A stretch of 64,000 nt of DNA from Rhodanobacter sp. Soil772 (GTDB taxonomy: Bacteria > Pseudomonadota > Gammaproteobacteria > Xanthomonadales > Rhodanobacteraceae): the NCBI RefSeq assembly GCF_001428385.1, contig NZ_LMSK01000002.1:152703-216702 (forward strand). The letters are read 5' to 3'. The position numbers and the translations under genes were made by a program. Under the pieces are notes generated by a model. That model made no database searches, had not been told where the DNA came from, and saw only the letters and a program-made list of their open reading frames with translations. Shown piece after piece: positions 38,298 through 48,742 of this stretch; the first letter of the stretch is position 1; each line of letters starts with the position of its first letter.

Positions 38298-39181
38298 TGC
38301 GCCGCCTCGGCGGATAGCGCCGCGCGTCGCGGCATCAGCTCGACCAGGTACATCGCGGCCAGGATCAGCCCGCCGCCGAGCAGCATGCGCCAGCTCAGCA
38401 CGTCGCTGCCCAGCAGCACCGCGAACGCGGCGGCGAACACCGGCTCGGTAGTCATCACGATCGCCGCGCGCGCCGCCGGCAGGTGCGACTGCGCCCAGGT
38501 CTGCATCAGCATCGCGCCGGCGCCGGCGACCAGCGCCATGTACAGCACGGCGAACCAGGCGCTGCGGTCGGGCGGCAGCACCGGCCCGTGCGGCGCGGTG
38601 GCGAGCAGGCAGACCGCCGCGATCGCCACCATCTGCACCGCCGACAGGCCGAACGCCTCGCCCTGCCGCGACCACTGGCCGAGCAGCACGATGTGCAGCG
38701 CGTACAACGCGGCCGAGGCCAGGGTCAGCCACACACCCAGGTCGACCGAGACGCCGTTCAGCGACAGCAACGCCAGCCCGGCGGTGGACAGCAGCACCGC
38801 CAGCCACACCACGCCGGCCATGTGCTGACGCAACAGCAGCAACGCCAGGATCGGCGTGAACACCACATACATGCCGGTGGCGAAACCACTGACGCTGGGC
38901 GAGATCAGCGTCAGCCCCCAGGTCTGCAACAGCTGGCCGATGCCGTAGATCACGCCGAGCAGCAGACCATGCAGCACCTGCTGGCGGCCGAGCCGCCATA
39001 CCGGCCGTGCGAACAGCGCCAGCATCGCCACGGCGGCGATCACGAAACGCACGGCCAGGAAATCCGCCACCGGCATGCGCCCGACCACGTCCTTGATCAG
39101 CACAAAGGTGGAGCCCCACACCGCGGTCATGGCGATCAGGCCGAGCGTGGCAAAGGTGGCGAGCGTGCGGGGGCTGGACAT
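38285..39181 (-). CDS. EamA/RhaT family (DMT) transporter
   Basis: A 298-residue inner-membrane protein with ten helices arranged as two EamA repeats. The first repeat starts IAMTAVWGSTFVLIKDVV and the second WLTLASAALYALHIVLLGQWS; between the repeats lies SLNGVSVDLG. Such proteins export metabolites or amino acids; the substrate is not deducible. The ATG at 39181 is chosen by family start. It converges on the DUF2127 gene with a 13-base overlap. Confidence 0.9.
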   Translation of the reverse strand: MSSPRTLATFATLGLIAMTAVWGSTFVLIKDVVGRMPVADFLAVRFVIAAVAMLALFARPVWRLGRQQVLHGLLLGVIYGIGQLLQTWGLTLISPSVSGFATGMYVVFTPILALLLLRQHMAGVVWLAVLLSTAGLALLSLNGVSVDLGVWLTLASAALYALHIVLLGQWSRQGEAFGLSAVQMVAIAAVCLLATAPHGPVLPPDRSAWFAVLYMALVAGAGAMLMQTWAQSHLPAARAAIVMTTEPVFAAAFAVLLGSDVLSWRMLLGGGLILAAMYLVELMPRRAALSAEAAHHEV

Positions 39182-39277
39182 GGTGGCTGGCGAAACCGGA
39201 AGCGAAAAGGTGGACAGTGCGGCAAACCCGCCGCGCGGTGCAACACGTCGCGGCAACGCCGGCAACGTGCGCCCGCG

Positions 39278-40192
39278 CTATTCGCTTCCGGTCGCGTGCT
39301 GCGCGCCGCGCTTTCTCGGCAACCGCCACAGCTGGCCCGGGATCTGCAGCAGGAAATGCGTCCAGATGCCCAGCCACACCACGCCAGCCGTCAGCGGATT
39401 GCGTGCGGCCGGATCGTGCTTGCGGAACCAGCGCCACATGCCGCGGTGCTTGTGCCGGCTGACGAATACCGGGCGATGCCGGCTGGAACTGCCCTTGCCG
39501 TGCTGCACGCGCACGTCGCCGGCCAGCAGCACGTGGTAGCCGAGGTCGCGCACGCGGCGGCACAGGTCCAGGTCTTCGCAGTGCAGGAAGTAGTCTTCGT
39601 CGAAACCGCCGAGGCGCTGGAACATCGCGCGTGGCATCAGCATCACCGCGCCCGACACCGCTTCGGCCTCGACCACCTCGGCCGGAATCTCCCGCTCGAT
39701 GTTGACCTTCTCGCCGGAACGGCCGAGCAGGCTGTTGAGCGAGCGCTGCAGCAGCGGGTCGCGGCGCCACGAAGCCGGATCGGGGCGGCCGTCGGCATCG
39801 CACACCACCGCGCCGATCAGGCCGGCCTTGGGCTGGCCGGAAAGCAGGGCCAGCAAGCGCTGCAGATCGTCCTGCTGCAGCAGGCAGTCGGGATTGAGGA
39901 TCATCAGCGCCTGGCCATGCGCCTGCCTCGCGGCGAGGTTCACCGCCGGGCCGAAGCCCAGGTTGCGATAGTTGTAGATCGCCTTGAGCCGCGTGTCGTG
40001 CGCATGCGCGCGTTCGATCGCCTCGGGCACGCCGTCGTGCGAATCGTTGTCGACCAGGATCAGTTCCAGCGGCAGCGTGCTGGCCAGCACACTGCGCACA
40101 CACTCACGCAGCGTCGGGCCACTGTCGGCGGACACCACGATCACGCTGAGCGCCAGCGCGAACGGCGAGCGATGGGAAACAGGAGTAGCCAC
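39278..40192 (-). CDS. Family 2 glycosyltransferase
   Basis: A 304-residue GT-A enzyme. The N-terminal nucleotide-binding start is LSVIVVSADSGPTLRECV, LVDNDSHDG follows, then the metal-binding-type NPDCLL and the acceptor motif GGFDEDYFLHCEDLDLCRR. A basic C-terminal region (RHRPVFVSRHKHRGMWRW) and a hydrophobic segment near residue 275 suggest membrane association. It resembles rhamnosyltransferases used in O-antigen or exopolysaccharide synthesis. GTG at 40192 is preferred; an ATG pair at 40240-40243 would add 16-17 residues of poorer codon bias. Confidence 0.85.
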   Translation of the reverse strand: MATPVSHRSPFALALSVIVVSADSGPTLRECVRSVLASTLPLELILVDNDSHDGVPEAIERAHAHDTRLKAIYNYRNLGFGPAVNLAARQAHGQALMILNPDCLLQQDDLQRLLALLSGQPKAGLIGAVVCDADGRPDPASWRRDPLLQRSLNSLLGRSGEKVNIEREIPAEVVEAEAVSGAVMLMPRAMFQRLGGFDEDYFLHCEDLDLCRRVRDLGYHVLLAGDVRVQHGKGSSSRHRPVFVSRHKHRGMWRWFRKHDPAARNPLTAGVVWLGIWTHFLLQIPGQLWRLPRKRGAQHATGSE

Positions 40193-40271
40193 CCGACAAG
40201 TATGCGCGGAGACATGCCCAGGGAGAACAGTCCGCGACATCATGGCCCGGAATTCGTGGCTCGTCGCAGCT

Positions 40272-41012
40272 TCACGTTTCTTCCACGTCGTCTTCGCCAA
40301 GCACCGCCGGCAACGCCAGCGGCATGTCGTCGTCGCGACGCAGCAGCCACGGCTGCTCGCGATACCAGCCACCCAGCTGCCAGCCGCGCAGGCGATGCTG
40401 CCGCTCGCGCTGGCGATCCCACAGCAGCACGCCGCGGTCGTGGTGCAGGCGCGCGGCGAACCAGCGTCCACCCGGACTGAATGCGGCCGACGTGCCGACG
40501 CCGTCGATGCGCTCGCCGGCTTCGAAGAAGTACGCGCCATCGCGGTAGACCACGCGGCCATCCAGCGGATCGACCAGCTCGTCCGTGACGTCCCGCCACG
40601 CCGGCGGCTGCAGCTCGATGATTTCCGCGGCCGGGCCGATCGGCGCCATCGCCAGCTCGGGCCACTCGGCGGACGGCGCGGCCGCCGGTGCGCGGCGCAG
40701 CGCGCGGTCGAGCCACGCCTCCAGGCCGGCCAGCAACGTGTAGCCGGCCAGGGCGCCCAGCAAGGCCGCGCCCCAGGCAAACACATCGCCGCCCAGTGCC
40801 TGCTGCAGCGCGAACAGCACGCCCGGCAAGCCCCAGCGCAAGGCGCGCCGGATCAACGCGGCATGCGCGACGGCCAGCCGGTGCTGCAGCAAGGCCACCA
40901 CGGCCGCCAGCGCCAGCAGCAACGGCAGGCCGAGCCACCACGGCAACAACGCCAGCAGGGCCAGCCAAATCGCCCGCGCCAGCACGCCACGCCACCAGCG
41001 GCGCCAGGCCAC
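40272..41012 (-). CDS. Hypothetical membrane protein
   Basis: A 246-residue protein that I cannot assign. The first 105 residues contain two to three hydrophobic helices separated by basic loops. The remaining 140 form a soluble domain with beta-strand-like repeats (DPLDGRVVYRDGAYFFEAG, GGRWFAARLHHDRGVLLWD) that look like one or two propeller-type blades. GTG start at 41012. It sits 29 bases downstream of purL in the same direction and just before the glycosyltransferase. Confidence 0.7.
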   Translation of the reverse strand: MAWRRWWRGVLARAIWLALLALLPWWLGLPLLLALAAVVALLQHRLAVAHAALIRRALRWGLPGVLFALQQALGGDVFAWGAALLGALAGYTLLAGLEAWLDRALRRAPAAAPSAEWPELAMAPIGPAAEIIELQPPAWRDVTDELVDPLDGRVVYRDGAYFFEAGERIDGVGTSAAFSPGGRWFAARLHHDRGVLLWDRQRERQHRLRGWQLGGWYREQPWLLRRDDDMPLALPAVLGEDDVEET

Positions 41013-41041
41013 CGCTCAGCGCCTCGTTGCGCGGTGGGCGA

Positions 41042-44000
41042 TCAGCCGCACCACACGCGGGCGTTGCGGAACATGCGCATCCACGGCGAATCCTCGCCCC
41101 ACTGTTCCGGATGCCAGCTCAGCTGCACGCTGCGGAACACGCGCTCGGGGTGCGGCATCATGATCGTCACGCGGCCATCGGCGGCGGTGAAGCCGGCCAG
41201 GCCGCCCGGCGAGCCGTTGGTGTTGAGCGGGAAGTTCTCGGTCGGCTTGCCGCGGTTGTCGACGAAGCGCACCGCGCCGTTCGACTTCGACGGGCTGCAG
41301 GCGTGCGGGAAACTCACCCGGCCCTCGCCGTGCGCCACCGCCACCGGAATCCGCGAGCCGGCCATGCCCTTGAAGAAGAGACTCGGCGTGTCGAGGATCT
41401 CCAGCGTGGCCAGGCGCGCCTCGTACTGTTCGGACGCGTTGCGCAGGAACTTCGGCCAGTGCTGCGCGCCGGGAATGATCTCCTTCAGCTGCGACAGCAT
41501 CTGGCAGCCGTTGCACACGCCCAGCGCGAACTTCGTCGGATCGGCGAAGAACGCGGTGAACTCGGCACGCAGCATCTCGTTGTACAGGATCGAGGTGGCC
41601 CAGCCGCGGCCGGCACCGAGCACGTCGCCGTAGGAAAACCCGCCGCAGGCCGCGAAGCCGCGGAAGTCCGCCAGCCGGATCCGCCCGCTGGCGAGATCGG
41701 ACATGTGCACGTCCACCGCGTCGAAACCGGCGCGGGTGAACGCGGCCGACATCTCGACCTGGCCGTTGACGCCCTGCTCGCGCAGGATCGCGATGCGTGG
41801 GCGTTCGCCCTTGCCGATGAACGGCGCGGCGACATCCTGCGCCGGATCGAACGTGAGCTTCGGGGTGATGCCCGGATCGGCATCGTCGAGCCGCCACTCC
41901 GACTCGGCATCGGCGGTGAGCGGGTTGTCGCGCAGGCGCTGCATCGCGTGGCTGGTCTCGTTCCACGCCTTGAACAGCGTGCTCCAGTTCCACTTGAACA
42001 AGGTCTCGTCGCCGAGGAACAGCTTGATCCCCAGCTTCTCCTTCGGCCGACCGATGCGATGGCTGATGCCGGCCAACTCGTACTTGACCAGCAAGGCCTC
42101 GAACGCCTCGCGGTTCGCCTCGGCCACCTGCACCACCGCGCCGAGTTCCTCGTTGAACAGCGCGCGCAACGTCGCCTCGGCCCAGCCGTCCAGATGGATT
42201 TCCAGGCCGCAGTGGCCGGTGAACGCCATCTCCAGCAAGGTGGTGATGACGCCGCCGTCGGAGCGGTCGTGGTAGGCCAGCAGCAGGCCGCCCGCGTTCG
42301 CTTCCTGGATCAGCTCGAACAACGCCTTCAGCCGTTTCGCGTCATCCAGGTTCGGCGGCACGCCGCCCGAGCGATTGAACACCTGGGTCAGCGCCGAGCC
42401 GCCAAGACGGTCGCGCCCGGCACCCAGGTCGATCAGCCACAGCGCGGAGTTGCCGCGGTCGAGCCTGAGCTGCGGCGTGAGCGTGCGGCGCACGTCGCTG
42501 ACCCGGGCGAAACCGGTGATCACCAGCGACACCGGCGATACCGTGCGCTGCGCGGTGTCGCCGACCTGCCACACCGTCTGCATCGACAGCGAGTCCTTGC
42601 CGACCGGGATCGAGATCTCCAGCTCGGGGCACAGTTCCATGCCGATCGCCTTGACCGCGTCGAACAGCGCCGCGTCCTCGCCCGGATGGTTGACCGCGGC
42701 CATCCAGTTCGCAGAGAGCCGAATCAATCCGAGATGTTCGATCGACGCCGCGGCCAGGTTGGTGATCGCCTCGCCGACCGTCAGCCGTGCCGCGTCGGCG
42801 CTGCTCAGCAAGGCCACCGGCGCGCGCTCGGCCATCGCCATCGCCTCGCCGGCATAGCCGTCGAAATCGGCGATGGTCACCGCGCAGTCGGCCACCGGCA
42901 CCTGCCACGGACCGACCATCGGGTCGCGCGCATTCAGACCGCCGACGGTACGGTCGCCGATCGTGATCAGGAAGCTCTTGCTGCCCACGGTGGGCAGCCG
43001 CAACACGCGCAACAGCGCCTCGTCCATGCCGATGCCGGTGAGGTCCGGCACCAGGTCGATGCGTATCTTCAACCGCGTGGCGTCGCGATGCATCCGCGGC
43101 GGCTTGCCGAACAGCACGTCCATGGGGAGGTCGATGACGATCTCCCGGGATTTGGGATTCGGGATTTGGGATTCGGTAGAAGCAACGGCTCGTGTCACCA
43201 ACAGGCGACGCTCGACGGTGGCATCGCCGACGACGGCGTAGGGGCAGCGTTCGCGCTGGCACATGGCTTCGAATTCGGCCAGGTTTTCCGGCGCGATCGC
43301 CAGCACGTAGCGTTCCTGCGATTCGTTGCTCCACACCTGCATTGGCGACAGCGAGGGGTCGTCGCAGGGAATCTTCGACAGGTCGATCACGCCGCCGACG
43401 CCGGCGTCGTTGAGCAGTTCGGGAATCGCGTTGGACAGGCCGCCGGCGCCGACGTCGTGCACGCTGACGATCGGGTTGTGCTCGCCGCGCGCCCAGCAGG
43501 CGTCGATCACTTCCTGGCAGCGCCGCTCCATCTCGGCGTTGTCGCGCTGCACCGAGGCGAAGTCCAGCTCCGCGGTCGACGCGCCGCCGGCAACCGACGA
43601 GGCCGCGCCACCGCCCAGCCCGATCAGCATCGCCGGGCCACCCAGCACGATCACCTTGTTGCCCGGCTGCACCGCGTGCTTCAGCACGTGGCCGGGGCGC
43701 AGGTTGGCCAGCCCACCGGCCAGCATGATCGGCTTGTCGTAGCCACGGCGCAGGCCGGGCTCGGCGCTCTCGTGCTCGTAGCTGCGGAAATAGCCGCCCA
43801 GGCAGGCGCGGCCGAATTCGTTGTTGAACGCGGCGGCACCGAGCGGGCCGTCGCGCATGATCTCGAACGCGCTGGCCATCCGCGGCGGCAGCGGGCGATC
43901 CACTTCCCACGGCCGCGGCAGGCCGGGAATGCGCAGGTCGGACACCGAGAAACCGGTGAGCCCGGCCTTCGGCTTGCCGCCGCGGCCGGTGGCACCCTCG

Positions 44001-44953
44001 TCGCGGATCTCGCCGCCGGCACCGGTGGCGGCGCCGGGCCACGGTGCGATCGCGGTGGGATGGTTGTGCGTCTCCACCTTGATCGCGTAGTCGATGCGTT
44101 CCTCGTGGCCGCGCCACACGCCATCGGCCGGGTCGGCGAAGAAGCGCCGGCCGGTGCTGCCCTCGATCACCGCCGCGTTGTCCGAATACGCGGACAGGGT
44201 ATGTGCGGGCGAACGCCGGTGGGTGTGCTTGATCATGCCGAACAGGGTCTTGTCCTGCTCCGCGCCGTCGACCGTCCAGCTGGCGTTGAACACCTTGTGC
44301 CGGCAATGCTCGGAGTTCGCCTGGGCGAACATGAAAAGCTCGGCGTCGGTGGGGTCGCGGCCGAGTTCGGCGTAGCGATCGACCAGGTAGTCGATCTCGT
44401 CGTCGGCCAGCGCCAGGCCCAGCCGCGCATTCGCCGCGGCCAGCGCGGCCTGCGGGTCGGCGCCGAGCGCCACGTGCACCAGGTCGCCGGGCGAGCCGGC
44501 CAGGAACAGGCCTTGCGCGTCCTCGATCCGCCGCAGCACCGACTGCGTCATCGCATCGTGCAGCACGGCCATGATCGCGACATGGTCCGGCGCCTCGACC
44601 GGCGGCAGGCCGGCCACCTGCCAGGCCAGGCCGCGCTCGACCCGACGCAAATTGAAGCCGGGCACGTCGAAACCGGCGCCATGCAGGATGTCGGTGGCCT
44701 TGCTCGACCACGGCGAGATCGTGCCCAGTCGCGGCACCACCCACAGCGTGGCCGGCTCCGGCGCCGCGTCCTTCGCCTCCAGCACGGCCAGCAGGCGCTG
44801 GCGCAGCGCACCCTCCGGCGCCGTCTCGGCGTCGACGAAGTAGACGAACCACGACGCCTGCACGCGCACGCCACGATGCAGGGCATCCAGGCGGGCATTG
44901 AGGCGTTCGAGGCGGAACGGCGAGAGGGCGTTCTGCCCGTCGAGTGCGATCAT
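41042..44953 (-). CDS. purL: Phosphoribosylformylglycinamidine synthase (PurL, large single-chain type)
   Basis: A 1303-residue enzyme of purine synthesis: FGAR + ATP + glutamine to FGAM. Domains are the N-terminal PurS-like part (1-150), a linker, two AIR-synthase-like ATPase halves (for example [19 protein letters not shown] near 300), and a C-terminal glutaminase (about 1045-1300) with GVCNGCQ nucleophile and [10 protein letters not shown]. All key motifs are present. Unusually, residues near 593-604 ([13 protein letters not shown]) are encoded by a copy of the dispersed GATTCGGGATT repeat, an in-frame insertion in a surface-like linker. Confidence 0.96.
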   Translation of the reverse strand: MIALDGQNALSPFRLERLNARLDALHRGVRVQASWFVYFVDAETAPEGALRQRLLAVLEAKDAAPEPATLWVVPRLGTISPWSSKATDILHGAGFDVPGFNLRRVERGLAWQVAGLPPVEAPDHVAIMAVLHDAMTQSVLRRIEDAQGLFLAGSPGDLVHVALGADPQAALAAANARLGLALADDEIDYLVDRYAELGRDPTDAELFMFAQANSEHCRHKVFNASWTVDGAEQDKTLFGMIKHTHRRSPAHTLSAYSDNAAVIEGSTGRRFFADPADGVWRGHEERIDYAIKVETHNHPTAIAPWPGAATGAGGEIRDEGATGRGGKPKAGLTGFSVSDLRIPGLPRPWEVDRPLPPRMASAFEIMRDGPLGAAAFNNEFGRACLGGYFRSYEHESAEPGLRRGYDKPIMLAGGLANLRPGHVLKHAVQPGNKVIVLGGPAMLIGLGGGAASSVAGGASTAELDFASVQRDNAEMERRCQEVIDACWARGEHNPIVSVHDVGAGGLSNAIPELLNDAGVGGVIDLSKIPCDDPSLSPMQVWSNESQERYVLAIAPENLAEFEAMCQRERCPYAVVGDATVERRLLVTRAVASTESQIPNPKSREIVIDLPMDVLFGKPPRMHRDATRLKIRIDLVPDLTGIGMDEALLRVLRLPTVGSKSFLITIGDRTVGGLNARDPMVGPWQVPVADCAVTIADFDGYAGEAMAMAERAPVALLSSADAARLTVGEAITNLAAASIEHLGLIRLSANWMAAVNHPGEDAALFDAVKAIGMELCPELEISIPVGKDSLSMQTVWQVGDTAQRTVSPVSLVITGFARVSDVRRTLTPQLRLDRGNSALWLIDLGAGRDRLGGSALTQVFNRSGGVPPNLDDAKRLKALFELIQEANAGGLLLAYHDRSDGGVITTLLEMAFTGHCGLEIHLDGWAEATLRALFNEELGAVVQVAEANREAFEALLVKYELAGISHRIGRPKEKLGIKLFLGDETLFKWNWSTLFKAWNETSHAMQRLRDNPLTADAESEWRLDDADPGITPKLTFDPAQDVAAPFIGKGERPRIAILREQGVNGQVEMSAAFTRAGFDAVDVHMSDLASGRIRLADFRGFAACGGFSYGDVLGAGRGWATSILYNEMLRAEFTAFFADPTKFALGVCNGCQMLSQLKEIIPGAQHWPKFLRNASEQYEARLATLEILDTPSLFFKGMAGSRIPVAVAHGEGRVSFPHACSPSKSNGAVRFVDNRGKPTENFPLNTNGSPGGLAGFTAADGRVTIMMPHPERVFRSVQLSWHPEQWGEDSPWMRMFRNARVWCG
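43146..43176. repeat. GATTCGGGATT-family repeat inside purL
   Basis: Four GGGATTT/GGGATTCGG units, one arm only, are translated in frame as part of PurL on the minus strand. Outside this copy the element is intergenic in the window. Confidence 0.85.
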
Positions 44954-45025
44954 GCGGGGAACGGCACTATGCGAAGGAAACGCCCATTCTAACCCATGCT
45001 GCAATACGGCATCGCCCTGGCTCCA

Positions 45026-45042
45026 CCCCTGCAAGGCAGGGG
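45026..45042. repeat. Short stem-loop between dsbC and purL
   Basis: CCCCTGC and GCAGGGG pair around AAG, 18 bases after the dsbC stop. A terminator is possible by position, but no U-run follows. Confidence 0.5.
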
Positions 45043-45059
45043 CGGGACAAGCCGCAGCC

Positions 45060-45836
45060 TCAACCGCCCTGCTTCAGAGCCTGCAGCAGCTGTTCGGGGG
45101 TCACGTAGCCGCCCAGCACGCGGCCATCCGGGCCGTAGATCGCCGGGGTGCCGTTGACGCCCAGCTTCACGCCCAGGTTGAACTGGTCCTTGACCGGGCT
45201 GTCGGCGCAGGTCGCCGGCGCCGGCGCACGGCCTTCCTTCGCGGCGGTGAACGCCGCCTTGCGGTCCTTCGCGCACCACACCGAAACCATCTCGGTATAG
45301 GTCGGGGTGGGCCGCCCGGCGGTGGTCACCAGGCCTTCGCGCGGCCACGCCAGGTACTCCACCGCGATGCCTTCCTTGTTGAATGCGGCCACATGCTCGT
45401 GCAGCGCGCGGCAGAAGCCGCAGTTGACATCGGTGAACACGGTGATCGTGTACTTCGGGTTCGGCGGCGCGAACACGATGCGCTCGGACGCCGGCACCTT
45501 GGCCAGTTCAACCTTGCGGAAGCGTGCCCAGGCGTCGTCGCTGACATTCTTCTTGCGGCTCAGGTCGATCACGTCGCCGTGCATCGCGTACTTGCCGTCG
45601 GTACTGACGTAGAGCATCTGGCCGGCGGCGATCACCTGGTAGAAGCCCGGCATCGGCGCCGGCTCGATCGAGTCGACCTGCACGTTCGCCGCCAGACTCT
45701 TGATCGCCTGCCGCACCATCTGCTGCGCCGCCGGCGTCACCGCCGGGCTGGCTGCCGGCGCCGCATCGTTTTCGGCCGCACAGGCGGCCAGGGAAAGCCC
45801 GCCGATGCACAATGCCAGCAACAGTTTCTTCAACAT
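45060..45836 (-). CDS. dsbC: DsbC-like thiol:disulfide interchange protein, predicted lipoprotein
   Basis: A 258-residue periplasmic isomerase. The thioredoxin-fold active site is CGFC in [16 protein letters not shown] (about residues 139-153), with the cis-proline [13 protein letters not shown] later; the N-terminal dimerisation domain is at about 40-105. The N-terminus ([15 protein letters not shown]) ends in a LAAC lipobox, so the protein is probably lipid-anchored, unlike soluble E. coli DsbC. ATG at 45836 is nine bases after GAGG. A decayed second copy of its 5' end lies beyond the next gene. Confidence 0.9.
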   Translation of the reverse strand: MLKKLLLALCIGGLSLAACAAENDAAPAASPAVTPAAQQMVRQAIKSLAANVQVDSIEPAPMPGFYQVIAAGQMLYVSTDGKYAMHGDVIDLSRKKNVSDDAWARFRKVELAKVPASERIVFAPPNPKYTITVFTDVNCGFCRALHEHVAAFNKEGIAVEYLAWPREGLVTTAGRPTPTYTEMVSVWCAKDRKAAFTAAKEGRAPAPATCADSPVKDQFNLGVKLGVNGTPAIYGPDGRVLGGYVTPEQLLQALKQGG

Positions 45837-46049
45837 CACCATCAACCTCATTCGATTCGGTCCGCGCGGGGTAGCGGCCGCAGGAACACATTCTCGCACA
45901 GGCGGATGAACGCCCCTCGCTCGCAAAACCAGCGATCAAGCCCTCCGTTCAATGGTAAATTTCCATGATGCATGTAGACGAGTCGGTAAAACGCTTTGCC
46001 GTACACTCGCCGCTTCGTCCAACGGATTGAATTGCTGGGTGGAATCGCC

Positions 46050-46724
46050 TTGATTACTTGTGCTCCCAACGTATTGACCGCCGAGGAACTCGGCGCGATC
46101 CGCAGCGAACTTCATGACGCCTCGTTCGTCGACGGCGCCAGCACGGCCGGCTGGTCGGCACGCGAGGTCAAGAAGAACCTGCAGGTCGACATCAACACCG
46201 AAAGCCAAGCCAGGCTGCGGGGCATCGTGCGCGACGCCTTTCTGCGCAATGCGATGCTGCAGGCGTCGGTGCTGCCGTCCGCGATGACGCAAGTGCTGTT
46301 CAACCGTTACGACGTCGGCATGCAATACGGCCGGCACGTCGATGCCCCGGTGATGGGCGGCCTCGGCAATGCGGTGCGCAGCGACGTGGCGATCACGGTT
46401 TTCCTGTCCGATCCCAAGAGCTACACCGGCGGCGACCTGGTGGTGGACACCAACGGCGTGGAATACGGTTTCAAGCTGGACGCCGGATCCGCCATCGCCT
46501 ACCCGGCCAACTCCCTGCACCACGTCACCCCGGTCACCCAGGGCGCACGCTACGCCGCCATCATCTGGGTACAGAGCCAGGTGCGCGAGGCCGCCAAACG
46601 CGAACTGCTGTGGGACCTGGACAACGCCAAGCGACAGATCTTCGGCCGCGAAGGCAAGAGCCCCACGTTCGACGCCATCAGCAAGTCGCATGCGAACCTG
46701 CTGCGCATGTGGGCGGACGTGTAA
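46050..46724 (+). CDS. piuC: Fe(II)/2-oxoglutarate-dependent dioxygenase, PiuC/YbiX type (PKHD hydroxylase)
   Basis: A 224-residue hydroxylase. The iron ligands are H and D in YGRHVDAPV (about residues 95-103) and a late H in LHHVTPVTQGARYAAIIW, whose arginine binds 2-oxoglutarate. The family is often linked with siderophore receptors and iron limitation. TTG at 46050 gives the usual length and has GGTGG upstream; another TTG at 45996 would add 18 residues. No Fur box was seen. The gene lies between the dsbC gene and a broken copy of its 5' end. Confidence 0.88.
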   Translation: MITCAPNVLTAEELGAIRSELHDASFVDGASTAGWSAREVKKNLQVDINTESQARLRGIVRDAFLRNAMLQASVLPSAMTQVLFNRYDVGMQYGRHVDAPVMGGLGNAVRSDVAITVFLSDPKSYTGGDLVVDTNGVEYGFKLDAGSAIAYPANSLHHVTPVTQGARYAAIIWVQSQVREAAKRELLWDLDNAKRQIFGREGKSPTFDAISKSHANLLRMWADV

Positions 46725-46745
46725 ATCATCGGAAGGCCGGTAGCT

Positions 46746-46849
46746 GGCGCCGTATCGTTCTCGGCGGCGCAAGCACCCAGGAAAAGCCCGCCGATGCACC
46801 GCGCCAGCAACAGTTTCTCCAACACCGCCAACCTCCTCGATTTCGATCC
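46746..46849 (-). pseudogene. Duplicated, decayed 5' fragment of dsbC
   Basis: About 104 bases closely resemble 45757-45862, the dsbC leader and signal-peptide segment, in the same orientation. By eye identity is roughly 80-85 percent. In translation it reads LEKLLLARCIGGLFLGACAA, matching the real [20 protein letters not shown]. There is no start codon in place and the frame runs into piuC on the other strand. It is non-coding. Confidence 0.8.
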
Positions 46850-46908
46850 ACGCATGGGGTATCGACGGATCACTCCTCCTCGCACAGCCGGCCGACTGCG
46901 AAGCTGCT

Positions 46909-48132
46909 TCACGTCGGCAACGGCCGGCCAACTGGCGGCGGTCGCTCGCCGCGAAACAGCACCAGCGCGACGCCAGCTGCCAGCAAAGCGGCGATACCGA
47001 ACATCAGCAGCGCCGCGCCGAAGCCCCACGCCAGCACCCACTGGAACAGCAGGCTGCCCAGGCCAAAACCGGTGAACAAGGCAAACGCCATCAAGCCCAC
47101 CGCCTGCGCGCGGTTGCCGTGCAGGTCGGTGACGATGCCGGCCAGCAATGGCTGAGTCAGATCGAAACCCAGCGACAGCGTGACGATGGCCAACTGCACC
47201 GCCACCAACGGCAAGGGCACCGCCAGCAGCAGCGCGCACGCGCCGGTCAGCGCCACGCCGGCGGGAATGATCCGTGCGCGACCATGGCGATCGGCCAGCC
47301 GCCCGATCACCGGACCGAACAGCAAGCCGGGCACGCCATAACCCATCAGCGCCAAGCCGATGCCCACTTCGCCCAGCCCGAAACGCTGGTGCAGATACAC
47401 GCCCAACCAGGTGTAGACACCCGACTGCACCACCGCATTGATCAGCACATACGCGTACGTGCGCTGCGCCCGCGCCAGCGACAGCAGCGCGACGTAGCCC
47501 TGCACGATGACCGCCCACGCCGGTGCCGCCGGCCGGCGCAGCCGCGGGAACGCGCCCATGCCGACTGCGGCAACGGTCAACGCGGCACCCAGTGCAGCCA
47601 CCAGCAGAAACAGGCCCGCCCAGCCGAGCACCGGCTCCAGCAACGCGCCCACGGTGGCGCCGGTGGCGGTGCCGCCGGCAATCGAGCCGAACAGCCAGCC
47701 GAGCGCGCGACCGCGTTGCTGGAACGGCACGACATCACCAATCAGGGTCAGGCTGATCGGCACGATCCCCGCGGCCCCCACGCCGGTGGCAACCCGCCAG
47801 GCCAGGAACACCTCAATGCTGCCGGCCGACGCCGTGCCCACGGTGAATGCCATGAACAGCAACAGCGAACCGAGAATCACCGCACGCCGGCCGAGCCGGT
47901 CCGACAACGGACCCCACACCAGCGTGGCCAGTCCATGCGGCAGCAGATAGGCCGGCACCGCCAGACCAATCCAGCCGACCGGGCCATGGAACACCGTTGC
48001 CAGCCGCGGAATCAGCGGCGCCACCATGAACGCCTGCACGAACACCAGAAATGCGGCGCTGCAGATGACCGGCAGCATCCAGCGCGAAGCGACCGGCGCG
48101 ACGGGCCGGTCGGCGGCATGCGGGTTCGGCAT
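46909..48132 (-). CDS. MFS transporter
   Basis: A 407-residue protein with twelve helices. The loop 2-3 motif is WGPLSDRLGRRAVILG (about 68-83), the helix-4 arginine region is WRVATGVGAAGIVPISL, and the second-half repeat is GRLADRHGRARII. It resembles drug/metabolite exporters. Its start overlaps the stop of the CGNR regulator gene (ATGA), so the two form an operon. The regulator and the divergent hydrolase suggest export and breakdown of a related compound. Confidence 0.92.
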   Translation of the reverse strand: MPNPHAADRPVAPVASRWMLPVICSAAFLVFVQAFMVAPLIPRLATVFHGPVGWIGLAVPAYLLPHGLATLVWGPLSDRLGRRAVILGSLLLFMAFTVGTASAGSIEVFLAWRVATGVGAAGIVPISLTLIGDVVPFQQRGRALGWLFGSIAGGTATGATVGALLEPVLGWAGLFLLVAALGAALTVAAVGMGAFPRLRRPAAPAWAVIVQGYVALLSLARAQRTYAYVLINAVVQSGVYTWLGVYLHQRFGLGEVGIGLALMGYGVPGLLFGPVIGRLADRHGRARIIPAGVALTGACALLLAVPLPLVAVQLAIVTLSLGFDLTQPLLAGIVTDLHGNRAQAVGLMAFALFTGFGLGSLLFQWVLAWGFGAALLMFGIAALLAAGVALVLFRGERPPPVGRPLPT

Positions 48133-48704
48133 CAGCCGCCCGCCTGTTGCCGCTGATAGTGCTGCGCCACCCGCGCGCGGTTGCCGCAGCCCGTGGCCGA
48201 GCACCAGCGCCGGCGCGGATGGTTCGCAACGAATTGCAGCACGCAATCGGGGTGCGCGCATTCGCGCAGCAACTTGGCTGACGGGCCGGTGAGCACGGCC
48301 ACCGCGTCGGCCGCCAACACCTGCAGCAGCGCGTCACGCTGGGAGGTTGCGCTCGGCCGCACCAGCTGTGGGCCGGCGGCCGGCCAGACCAGACGGGAGG
48401 CAGCCGCAGGCGCAGCCAGCGCCACATTCAGTTGCCGCAATGCGGCTGCCGCCGGTCGCACACCGTCGCGCCGGGCGGCCAGCACCACGGCCAGCGTTGC
48501 GCGCAATCCCCGCACCGCCTGCAGATCGGCCACCTCCACCGCGCCCGACCATGCCAGTCGTGCCGACTCGGCTCGCAGCCACGCCGCCAGCGCCGCGGGT
48601 GTCTCCAGCAGGTCCACGTCGATTCCGCCACGGCGCACGCGCGTATTCACCAGGTCGAGCGACAGCGGCTCGCCAAGCAATGGAAAGCGAAACGAAGCCG
48701 TCAT
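48132..48704 (-). CDS. CGNR zinc-finger (ABATE-domain) regulator
   Basis: A 190-residue protein. The N-terminal ABATE domain begins FPLLGEPLSLDLVNTRVR. The C-terminal finger is CAHPDCVLQF and RRRWCSATGCGNRARVAQHY (about 145-182), with four cysteines and the name-giving CGNR. Such proteins are probable transcription factors. It is divergent from the alpha/beta hydrolase gene, and the intergenic palindrome is a likely operator. Confidence 0.9.
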   Translation of the reverse strand: MTASFRFPLLGEPLSLDLVNTRVRRGGIDVDLLETPAALAAWLRAESARLAWSGAVEVADLQAVRGLRATLAVVLAARRDGVRPAAAALRQLNVALAAPAAASRLVWPAAGPQLVRPSATSQRDALLQVLAADAVAVLTGPSAKLLRECAHPDCVLQFVANHPRRRWCSATGCGNRARVAQHYQRQQAGG

Positions 48705-48742
48705 GTGGCCAAGCCTGCAGAGTCATCCGGGGTTGCCAGCAT

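Noticed and set aside
40688..44992. A very long plus-strand open frame (over 1400 codons) across purL
   Set aside because: It is exactly antisense to the fully conserved PurL frame, has arginine/histidine/alanine-rich composition and no domain. Long antisense frames are expected at this GC content.
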